Source: Deltaproteobacteria bacterium (GTDB lineage: Bacteria > Desulfobacterota > DSM-4660 > Desulfatiglandales > B25-G16). Taken from it: a DNA stretch of 10,531 nt. Both the position numbers and the translations under genes were made by a program. The stretch covers positions 1 through 10,531 of the forward strand of contig QMLT01000039.1 of the NCBI GenBank assembly GCA_003646875.1, written 5' to 3'. The stretch's first letter is position 1; each line of letters begins with the position of its first letter. The notes beneath the pieces are model-generated. The model saw nothing but the letters and a program-made list of their open reading frames with translations. It made no database searches and was not told where the DNA came from. Positions 1 through 5,742 of this stretch are shown here, in pieces.

Positions 1-2
1 CC

Positions 3-1139
3 AGAAACCCGGCGGGCAGGCCCGCCAGAAAAATAGCGGAAAAGGCCGTTGTTTTACCAAAACCCCGCACAGCAAAAGGTATCTTTTCACCAATAGGGAG
101 TGATAAAAAGGAGCCACAAGCCATTGAAAAAGGTCTCGTTTTTAAGCCCACGAAGGAATATCAGGGTTTTAAACCAACAGGCAGGATTCCAGTAGGTATG
201 TCTGTAATGGCCTTTGACATGGGAGACCTGGATGGCAAGGCAGGGGTAGAGTTACTCATTTTAGGAAGAAAAAAATTGCTCCTCTATGCAAGGCAAGGGG
301 CAACCTTTGTGCTCAAGGATACTCTAAAGGCAGGCTTTGGAGAGGATTTTCTTAAAGTTAGCGCCGGTGATACGGATAATGATGGCATGGCAGAGATCTA
401 TCTGGTAAGCCGCTATGGCATAAGGGCGCGAAGCGCTGTTTTAAAATGGGATGGAACGTTTAAAAGACTTGATCGCAGGGCAGGTCACATGCAGGCAGTA
501 AAAGACCCTGCCTCAGGCAAAGCATTACTCCTTTTTCAGGACTCCAGGGTTGATGAGTTCTTTAGCGGCAAGATATATGGTATGAAGTATGGTGAAGGAG
601 GAAAATTAATAAAAGGTGAAAAACTGCCTGAACTCGAGGGGGTTCAGTTTTATACCTTAGCCCTTTTTGATACAGATAAGGACGGAGATTCGGAATGGAT
701 TGGTTTAGGAGACGAATCCAGGCTTTATGTCTGGGACAAACAGGGGGAGGTCCTATGGAGGGGTGATAAACATCTCGGAGGCACCAATAACGCCATTGCC
801 TTAGGGAATGCCGAACCTGGAGAGCCGCCACCCAGGACTGCCTTTAACAGCAGGCCTTTGATAACAGATATTGACGGGGATGGAAAAAGAGAGATTTTAG
901 CCATAAAAAACATACCCCTAATAGAACACGTAGCCAATTTTAAGGTCTATACTAAATCCCTCCTGATAGTTTACCGAATAGAAGAAGGACAAAGGCTTTC
1001 TCCGGCATGGACGACCGGTGATATTGATTGGTGCTTAACTGATATGCAGGCACAAGGCCAGACCCTGTTTCTGGCAGCACAAAAGGGTAAAGTGAGTAAT
1101 ATAGGCAAAGGGTCCAGCCAGATTATGTGGTTTGAATAG
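3..1139 (+). CDS. FG-GAP/VCBS-repeat-like protein, 3' part of gene
   Basis: The frame is open from position 3 to the TAG at 1137-1139 (378 codons). No ATG, GTG or TTG occurs before the ATG at 198, and that ATG has no usable ribosome-binding site, so the gene most likely begins upstream of the window. Asp-rich calcium-loop-like motifs of FG-GAP/VCBS repeats recur: GDLDG near 222, DTDNDG near 369, DTDKDG near 669 and DIDGDG near 867. They alternate with short beta-type stretches such as AEIYLVSR and REILAIKN, as expected for blades of a beta-propeller. Such proteins are usually exported or surface-located; the signal peptide would lie in the missing N-terminus. The first 60 or so residues seen are Pro/Lys-rich and look like a linker after another domain. 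In related bacteria such propellers can follow a TolB/FlgO-like domain, but that cannot be seen here. The gene converges on the minus-strand operon. Ligand and role are unknown. Confidence 0.82.
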   Translation, partial: RNPAGRPARKIAEKAVVLPKPRTAKGIFSPIGSDKKEPQAIEKGLVFKPTKEYQGFKPTGRIPVGMSVMAFDMGDLDGKAGVELLILGRKKLLLYARQGATFVLKDTLKAGFGEDFLKVSAGDTDNDGMAEIYLVSRYGIRARSAVLKWDGTFKRLDRRAGHMQAVKDPASGKALLLFQDSRVDEFFSGKIYGMKYGEGGKLIKGEKLPELEGVQFYTLALFDTDKDGDSEWIGLGDESRLYVWDKQGEVLWRGDKHLGGTNNAIALGNAEPGEPPPRTAFNSRPLITDIDGDGKREILAIKNIPLIEHVANFKVYTKSLLIVYRIEEGQRLSPAWTTGDIDWCLTDMQAQGQTLFLAAQKGKVSNIGKGSSQIMWFE

Positions 1140-1145
1140 ATTAGG

Positions 1146-1221
1146 ACGCAGATAAACACAGATTATCAAGATCTCTTAAAGATAAAGAATTAACAAAATA
1201 ATTATCTGCGGGTATCTGCGG
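1146..1221. repeat. 76-bp inverted-repeat element without a gene (GCAGA family)
   Basis: Two 21-nt arms, 1146-1166 and 1201-1221, are imperfect inverted copies of each other (16 of 21 positions match). Each arm has two GCAGA/ACAGA units exactly 10 bp apart: 1148 and 1158 on the plus strand, and TCTGC at 1205 and 1215 as the complement. The 34-nt middle is AT-rich and has no ORF. The element fills almost the whole gap between the convergent genes, 6 nt after one stop and 1 nt from the other. In RNA the arms could pair, so it may serve as a bidirectional terminator. No clear U-tract follows the stem, so that role is only inferred. The same repeat type bounds the cassette at 2007-2524. Confidence 0.75.
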
Positions 1222-1222
1222 C

Positions 1223-1987
1223 TCACCTCTTTCTTTCCTCAAATTCTTTGAGAGATTCCTGCCGTTCTTTTGTAAAAACGCAGGCCAAACAGGCCTCGAC
1301 TTCATAGTCCATTAATGCCTCGAGGCTCACCTCACTCCGCGCCATATTAAGACCTTTTTTGATCATTTTAATAGAAAAGGCAGAGTTTTCTGCAATTTTC
1401 TTGGCCATTTCCCTCGTCTTTTCCATAAGCTGATCCAGGGGAACAGCCTTATTAACCAGGCCTATTCTTTCAGCTTCCTTTCCGTCGATATAATCTGAGG
1501 TAAAGAGAAGCTCTTTGGCCTTTCCAGGGCCTATCAGATCCTGCACCAACCTCATTGCGCCTCCGGTAACAGAGGATGTAACTCTGGCCTCTGGAGAACC
1601 AATCTTTGCCTCTTCTGCAGCGAGACGGATATCGCATGCAAGGGCGAGCTCGTAGCCCGATCCTAATGCATACCCATTGATCGCTGCGATTATCGGCTTT
1701 TCAAAACGGATAATCTTTCTTGATGTCTCCTGAAGCTCAACAAGGTAATCTCGGTAGTCCTCTATGCTCCTGTCCTTTGAATCCTTCAGATCTGCCCCGG
1801 TAGAAAATGCCCTTCCCTCTCCTGTGATAATCAAGACCTTTATTTCAGGATCATCCTTCACATCATCTAAAGCTACCTGAAAATCGAGCCATAGCTGCTT
1901 GTTCATGGCATTTAATACCTGTGGTCTATTCAGTTTAATTGTGGCGATTCCTTCATCCTTTTCATAAATAATACATTCAAATTCCAT
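1223..1987 (-). CDS. Enoyl-CoA hydratase (crotonase family)
   Basis: The 254-residue length is normal for a single-domain crotonase. The first oxyanion-hole segment is at residues 59-67 (RAFSTGADL) and the second at about 105-111 (GYALGSG). E113 (in YELALACD) and E133 (in SPEA) are 20 residues apart, the same spacing as the two catalytic glutamates (E144/E164) of rat mitochondrial enoyl-CoA hydratase. Both being present favours true hydratase activity, adding water across a 2,3-enoyl-CoA double bond in beta-oxidation-type metabolism. The start is supported by AAAGGAGG at 1993-2000, 5 nt before ATG. It would directly follow the acyl-CoA synthetase gene were it not for the cassette at 2007-2524, so a role in degrading the CoA thioester made by that synthetase is inferred. 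Chain length and exact substrate cannot be read from sequence; an isomerase or dehydratase relative is the main alternative. Confidence 0.93.
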   Translation of the reverse strand: MEFECIIYEKDEGIATIKLNRPQVLNAMNKQLWLDFQVALDDVKDDPEIKVLIITGEGRAFSTGADLKDSKDRSIEDYRDYLVELQETSRKIIRFEKPIIAAINGYALGSGYELALACDIRLAAEEAKIGSPEARVTSSVTGGAMRLVQDLIGPGKAKELLFTSDYIDGKEAERIGLVNKAVPLDQLMEKTREMAKKIAENSAFSIKMIKKGLNMARSEVSLEALMDYEVEACLACVFTKERQESLKEFEERKR

Positions 1988-2027
1988 TTTTTCCTCCTTT
2001 TATTGAAACCGCAGACACACACAGACA

Positions 2028-2053
2028 AATGCCTGGCCGACTTGGCCAGGCAT
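2028..2053 (-). terminator. Perfect 11-bp hairpin just after the GxxExxY stop
   Basis: The arms AATGCCTGGCC (2028-2038) and GGCCAGGCATT (2043-2053) pair perfectly around a 4-nt loop (2039-2042; the innermost pairing may open by one base). The stem begins at the TAA stop of the GxxExxY gene (2053-2055). It is strong enough to act as a terminator or mRNA 3' stabiliser, but only a short mixed sequence follows and there is no long U-tract, so efficient intrinsic termination is uncertain. If it does terminate, it would be polar on the downstream hydratase gene. Confidence 0.5.
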
Positions 2054-2439
2054 TATATGTCGTGCCCTTCGGGCAAATTGAGAACCATCCTTTTGATTTC
2101 AGCCTTTGGATGCTTGAAATTGACTAAAATACCAACTTGTATGCCTGTGGCTTTTAAATAATTCAATAGTTGCGCTTTATGTATTTTATCAATAGTTTCC
2201 ACGGTCTTGAGTTCAACTATAACCTTACCTTCAACGAGTATATCCGCAAAATACTCTCCAATCACTTTTTCTTTATAGAAAACTCTTATTGGAACTTGAC
2301 TCTTTGCCGTTATTCCACGTCTTTTCAGTTCAATCAATAAGGCGTTTTCATATACTTTCTCAAGGAAACCAGGGCCAAGGACCCGATTAACTTCAAACAC
2401 AGCACCATTTATTGCATAGGTAATGTCGTTAATATCCAT
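2053..2439 (-). CDS. GxxExxY protein (PD-(D/E)XK nuclease superfamily)
   Basis: This 128-residue protein has the family-naming motif at residues 24-30 (GFLEKVY). It also has a nuclease-like core: D66 (FADILVE), then E76 and K78 (VELK), then Q90 in AQLLNYL. That order fits the D...ExK core of the PD-(D/E)XK superfamily, whose members include restriction enzymes and the TnsA transposase subunit. The length is typical of the family and all core residues are present. The biochemical function of GxxExxY proteins is not established; DNA or RNA cleavage is inferred from the fold. ATG at 2437-2439 is the first Met in frame and has no clear Shine-Dalgarno sequence. It lies in the same direction as the operon but inside an inverted-repeat cassette, which suggests it arrived later than its neighbours and may belong to the element rather than the pathway. 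Confidence 0.92.
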   Translation of the reverse strand: MDINDITYAINGAVFEVNRVLGPGFLEKVYENALLIELKRRGITAKSQVPIRVFYKEKVIGEYFADILVEGKVIVELKTVETIDKIHKAQLLNYLKATGIQVGILVNFKHPKAEIKRMVLNLPEGHDI

Positions 2440-2447
2440 CTTGTTTT

Positions 2448-2493
2448 ATCGCGAAGCGATGACGGTTTTTAGCTCCGTCAGGCGGAGCTAAAA
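2448..2493 (-). promoter_or_regulatory. Nested, mutually exclusive hairpins in the GxxExxY leader
   Basis: Three stems lie between the right cassette end and the start codon. TTTTAGCTCCG (2467-2477) pairs perfectly with 2483-2493 around a 5-nt loop. TGACGG (2460-2465) pairs with CCGTCA (2475-2480), which overlaps the first stem, so the two cannot form together. ATCGC/GCGAT (2448-2460) with a 3-nt loop lies closest to the start codon. The pairings are read directly from the sequence. A switch-like control of translation or transcription, or a role as DNA hairpins for a recombinase, is speculative. Confidence 0.45.
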
Positions 2494-2528
2494 TGTCTGC
2501 GTGAATCTGCGTGTGTCTGCGGTTAATT

Positions 2529-4658
2529 TCATCCAAGAATTACCCGTGAGTCCACAATGGATGCGCCATTTTCATGGACAATCACCGGGTTTAAATCGAT
2601 CTCTTTAATCTCAGGGTTGTCAATGACTATCTCAGAGAGCCTAACAAGAATATTTTTTATTGCCGCAATATCCTTTGGCTTCTCCCCTCTTATTCCGGTC
2701 AAGATTTTATACCCTTTGATTTCCTCAACCATTTCATCAATATCTTCCGCTGCGAGGGGGGCTACTCTGAAGGAAACATCCTTTAAAACCTCAACAAATA
2801 TTCCCCCGAGGCCAAACATGATAACCGGGCCAAATTGTGCATCCCGGATCATCCCGATGATGCACTCCTGACCTTTTTTTGCCATAGGTGAGATAAGGGT
2901 TCCTAAAATCTTCTCTTTTTTTACTACCTTTTCAGCATTTGTTATTATTTCATTAAAGGCAGTTTTGATATCCTCTTGATTGTTTAGACCCAGCTTTATA
3001 CCTCCCGCATCGGATTTATGGATAATCTCAGGGCTGACTACCTTCATTGCCAGCGGATACCCTAATCTGTTGCCTGCCTCAACTGCCTTGTCTAAATTAT
3101 TCGCTAGTTCCGCTTCTGGCAAAGAAATGTGATATTCCTTTAGCAAGTCTCTTGATTCTGTCTCAAGCAGATTATGCCGTTTTGCTTCCCTCACCTTTTT
3201 AAAAAGCTTTTTCACAGAAGGACGTTCTTTAGCTGCTCCTGTGGGTATTTGCATCCGGCTGATCTTTTTCTGATTCATGGAAAAGCGCATCAGCGCGCTC
3301 AGGCACTGGGCGGTCCTTTCAGAGGATTCAATAACAGGCACCCCGGCGGCCTTTAATATATCAAGGGATTTTATCGGGTCTCTGGCAAAACTGGTGTGCA
3401 CAAAAAGAGGCTTCTTATATTTTTTTACTAAATCAACCATATCCTTTGAGGCCTTCTCCTCTAATTCAGCCACATGAGGCGCAATGATATCCTTAAAACC
3501 TCCAAAAAAGCCTGTGATAAATATACCATCTACCTGATCATCTTCCATGCAAACCTTCACACATTCAGTTATCATATGAGGGTTTTCTTCTGCTGTTCCG
3601 CCATAATCAATAGGATTACTGGCCGGCATACCTTCAAGCAAAAAAGGCTTTATTTTTTCCTGCGTTTCCGTGCTCAAAACAGGGACATCCATTCCATACT
3701 TTTCAGCATTATCTGCCGCTATGGAATTATCGCCACCACCCTCTGATAAAATCACCACCCTATTGCCCTCAGGAAGAGGACAACTGGCAAATACCTCTGC
3801 CATATCAAAAAGCTCATCTGTATTAGATACCCTTACAATACCTGCCTGCCTGAAGGCGGCATCCACAATGACCTCATCGCCTGCAAGAGAGCCGGTATGA
3901 GATGCAGCGGCCCTTGCCCCGGCGCTTGATCTTCCCACCTTAAGGGCAATAACCGGTTTTTTCTTTGCGGTCTCTCGAACAACCCTGACAAGATTATTTC
4001 CATCTTTAATGCCCTCCAGATAGGTCATAATAACCTTGGTATCACGATCATCTTTCAGATAATCTATGTATTCATGAAAGTTAACCCCTATCGCATTTCC
4101 GACACTAATTATTTTGCTAAAACCCACTCCCCTCATCCTGGCATAGTGTGTCAATGAATCGATTACATTGCCACTCTGGGCAAGGACCGAGATCGACCCT
4201 TTTTCTATCTGGGGAACTCCTAATAAATTGATATCTGCTGAGGAGCTGAACATGCCGCTACAATTAGGGCCAATAACAAAGGCGCCGGTCCTGGCTGCTT
4301 CATCTAAGATTTCTGCCTCGATTTTTTTTCCCTCCTCTCCGCTTTCTCCAAGGCCGGCGGTAATAATGATGATCCCCTTGGCGCCCATTTTTACACTATC
4401 TGCCACAGCAGAGGTAAGAAATCTGGGCGCTACCACAATCATAACCAGGTCAACCTCGCCATCAATCTCTGTAATACTCGGATAGGCCTTTCGACCAAAA
4501 AGCTCAGATCTCTTCGGGTTTATTAGATAAATGTCTCCCCTGTACCCTCCTTCAATCAAACTCCTTGTTCTCCTCTCAGATGCCTTTCCTGGAACCTCAG
4601 AGGCGCCGATTACAGCCACTGATCTGGGATTAAATACATTTTTTAGCGATCTTTTCAT
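2529..4658 (-). CDS. Fused ADP-forming acyl-CoA synthetase (acetate--CoA ligase family)
   Basis: This is a 709-residue fusion of the alpha- and beta-type parts of NDP-forming acyl-CoA synthetases: a CoA-binding Rossmann domain (about 8-100, SVAVIGAS), two succinyl-CoA-ligase-like domains (about 150-455), and an ATP-grasp domain (about 485-705). H254 in ASHTGSLAG matches the phosphorylated active-site histidine of this family, and H547 in IHKSDAGG matches the second histidine of the ATP-grasp part. It should interconvert a carboxylic acid, CoA and ATP with an acyl-CoA, ADP and phosphate in the cytoplasm. Length and domain order are typical and nothing is missing. AAGGAG at 4667-4672 sits 8 nt before ATG, and the DUF1566 stop is only 21 nt upstream, indicating co-transcription. 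Behind a TAXI transporter and before an enoyl-CoA hydratase, activation of an imported acid is the likely job. Acetate, branched or aromatic acids are all possible substrates. Confidence 0.95.
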   Translation of the reverse strand: MKRSLKNVFNPRSVAVIGASEVPGKASERRTRSLIEGGYRGDIYLINPKRSELFGRKAYPSITEIDGEVDLVMIVVAPRFLTSAVADSVKMGAKGIIIITAGLGESGEEGKKIEAEILDEAARTGAFVIGPNCSGMFSSSADINLLGVPQIEKGSISVLAQSGNVIDSLTHYARMRGVGFSKIISVGNAIGVNFHEYIDYLKDDRDTKVIMTYLEGIKDGNNLVRVVRETAKKKPVIALKVGRSSAGARAAASHTGSLAGDEVIVDAAFRQAGIVRVSNTDELFDMAEVFASCPLPEGNRVVILSEGGGDNSIAADNAEKYGMDVPVLSTETQEKIKPFLLEGMPASNPIDYGGTAEENPHMITECVKVCMEDDQVDGIFITGFFGGFKDIIAPHVAELEEKASKDMVDLVKKYKKPLFVHTSFARDPIKSLDILKAAGVPVIESSERTAQCLSALMRFSMNQKKISRMQIPTGAAKERPSVKKLFKKVREAKRHNLLETESRDLLKEYHISLPEAELANNLDKAVEAGNRLGYPLAMKVVSPEIIHKSDAGGIKLGLNNQEDIKTAFNEIITNAEKVVKKEKILGTLISPMAKKGQECIIGMIRDAQFGPVIMFGLGGIFVEVLKDVSFRVAPLAAEDIDEMVEEIKGYKILTGIRGEKPKDIAAIKNILVRLSEIVIDNPEIKEIDLNPVIVHENGASIVDSRVILG

Positions 4659-4679
4659 AATTTATGCTCCTTAAAACTG

Positions 4680-5156
4680 CTATTTTTTGATATTTCTCAC
4701 GGGTAGCGCTCGGAAATTGGTCTTGTTTAGTTGAAGAGTCATATATGGGTATCCCTTTCTAAAGCTAAATGCATAGGCTGAAATTGCCTTGCTCTCAGAA
4801 GACCAAACCCATGCACAGCTTAGGGTAATGGCAGGATATATCCTTACATTGAGTCCACAATCTGTTTCATACCTGGCGCCATGTTTTATAAATAAAGCCT
4901 TTAGTTCTTTGGTTGTTGGCATTCGCCAATCCGAATATTTATAGCCTGCTATAGGAGGGTTTTCGCAATACACCTTTGCATCATGCCACGTGATGTCCCC
5001 CATATTGTCAGTTGCGGCCCACATCAAATTAGTGAGTGTATCTGTGACAGTTCCATCGCCATTGTCGATGAAGCGTTCATCGGCCTGGACCGTGCTAACA
5101 AGAAAAACCATAAATAGGCAAAACATTACTGATATGGTAAAAAATTTTCTAATCAC
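4680..5156 (-). CDS. Exported DUF1566 (Lcl C-terminal-type) protein, GTG start
   Basis: The 158-residue product begins with GTG at 5154-5156, preceded by GGAGG (5163-5167) 6 nt away. A longer reading from 5252 would run 44 nt into the Usp gene and put 32 uncharacteristic residues before the signal peptide, so GTG is preferred. Residues 1-25 form a signal peptide (basic IRK, hydrophobic ISVMFCLFMVFLV, cleavage after VQA). The mature part carries the DUF1566 pattern: a NGDGTVTD loop, LTNLMWAA, WHDAKVYC, YSDWRMPTTKEL, VWSSE and a terminal RALPVRN. The function of DUF1566 is unknown; it is common in extracytoplasmic proteins of deltaproteobacteria. Here it is single-domain and small, in an operon with transport and CoA-activation genes, 52 nt after the Usp gene and 21 nt before the synthetase gene. 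A periplasmic or surface accessory role is only a guess. Confidence 0.88.
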   Translation of the reverse strand: MIRKFFTISVMFCLFMVFLVSTVQADERFIDNGDGTVTDTLTNLMWAATDNMGDITWHDAKVYCENPPIAGYKYSDWRMPTTKELKALFIKHGARYETDCGLNVRIYPAITLSCAWVWSSESKAISAYAFSFRKGYPYMTLQLNKTNFRALPVRNIKK

Positions 5157-5162
5157 TTCTTC

Positions 5163-5167
5163 CCTCC
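5163..5167 (-). promoter_or_regulatory. Ribosome-binding site that fixes the DUF1566 GTG start
   Basis: GGAGG on the minus strand lies 6 nt before GTG (5154-5156), the first start codon that leaves a normal signal peptide. No comparable site precedes the upstream Met codons in that frame. Confidence 0.75.
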
Positions 5168-5208
5168 ATCTAAGAGTGCCTTGTCTTAAGATTGGCAGCA
5201 TAATGCAG

Positions 5209-5718
5209 TTATAGGTCAGCATCGGTGGCCCCCTTTGGAATGGGAACCACAAGAACAGGCACTCTGCTCCTTCTAAGCAGCTTATCCGGCACTGTTCCCA
5301 GAAATGTATGACTCAATATTCCCTTGCCATGAGCCCCCAGAATAATAATATCGCTATCTATCTTCTCAGTGGTTTTCAAGATTTCATCCACTGCATCTCC
5401 TTCATGAACAAGGATGGAGGAAACCAGGTCACTTTCACCTTGGAAACCCTTGAGTTCTTTTTGGCTAAAGTCATATAACTTTGTTTTTATGCCCTCAATG
5501 ACCTCTCTGGATCTCTCTTCCCGTAGCTGATAATACCGGTCTTCCCCCATCTGGGTAATGATGGGAATCTCCATAGCTGAATCTACCATTGGAAGAATAT
5601 AAAGAATAGTTATCTTTGCATCCAATGCATTCGCTAAGGTAATGGCATAACGGAATGCAAATGCGGAATTCTTTGAAAGATCTGTGGCGTATAAGATGTT
5701 TTTTATTGATAGGAGCAT
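5209..5718 (-). CDS. UspA-family universal stress protein, ATP-binding type
   Basis: A single Usp domain of 169 residues. The N-terminal strand IKNILYATDLS (5-15) is typical, and the C-terminal nucleotide loop follows G-2x-G-9x-G-(S/T) exactly: G128, G131, G141, T142 (start GAHGKG), then PVLVVP. This identifies the ATP-binding subgroup rather than the UspA subgroup that lacks the loop. The chosen ATG (5716-5718) has GAGAGG (5728-5733) 9 nt upstream. An ATG 7 codons earlier (5739) is possible but has a G-rich stretch touching the start codon. The gene begins 24 nt after the permease stop. An ATP-binding Usp (TeaD) is encoded beside the TRAP transporter TeaABC of Halomonas elongata and modulates its activity, so a cytoplasmic regulatory link to this transporter is a reasonable inference. 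Confidence 0.93.
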   Translation of the reverse strand: MLLSIKNILYATDLSKNSAFAFRYAITLANALDAKITILYILPMVDSAMEIPIITQMGEDRYYQLREERSREVIEGIKTKLYDFSQKELKGFQGESDLVSSILVHEGDAVDEILKTTEKIDSDIIILGAHGKGILSHTFLGTVPDKLLRRSRVPVLVVPIPKGATDADL

Positions 5719-5742
5719 TCTTTTTTTCCTCTCTTTCATCCC

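Larger units (their letters stand above)
2007..2524. mobile_element. Candidate GxxExxY cassette bounded by inverted repeats
   Basis: The left end (2007-2025) reads AACCGCAGACACACACAGA. The right end (2506-2524) is its inverted copy with one mismatch (18 of 19). Both ends are made of GCAGA-type units with exact 10-bp period: 2011 and 2021 on the left; complements at 2496, 2506 and 2516 on the right. The segment holds one gene (GxxExxY protein), a hairpin after its stop and hairpins before its start. It lies 4 nt after the synthetase stop codon (2529) and 6 nt before the hydratase ribosome-binding site. Excision would restore a 23-nt intergenic gap. I found no clear target-site duplication, so movement as a unit is inferred from repeat structure and from the interrupted operon. 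Confidence 0.65.

Noticed and set aside
11..26. GGCGGGC/GCCCGCC hairpin as a terminator
   Set aside because: It lies inside an open frame that runs on into the FG-GAP-like protein with no start codon after it; it more likely encodes part of a linker.
2007..2524. CRISPR or classical insertion sequence
   Set aside because: Repeats are short-period unit arrays at two inverted ends, not spaced direct repeats, and no transposase gene or clear target-site duplication is present.
3474..3900. Plus-strand open frames within the synthetase gene
   Set aside because: These overlap a full-length, motif-complete acyl-CoA synthetase on the other strand and have no recognisable product.
5157..5252. Longer DUF1566 start at an upstream ATG
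   Set aside because: It would overlap the Usp gene by 44 nt and place 32 odd residues before a clear signal peptide; the GTG with GGAGG 6 nt upstream fits better.
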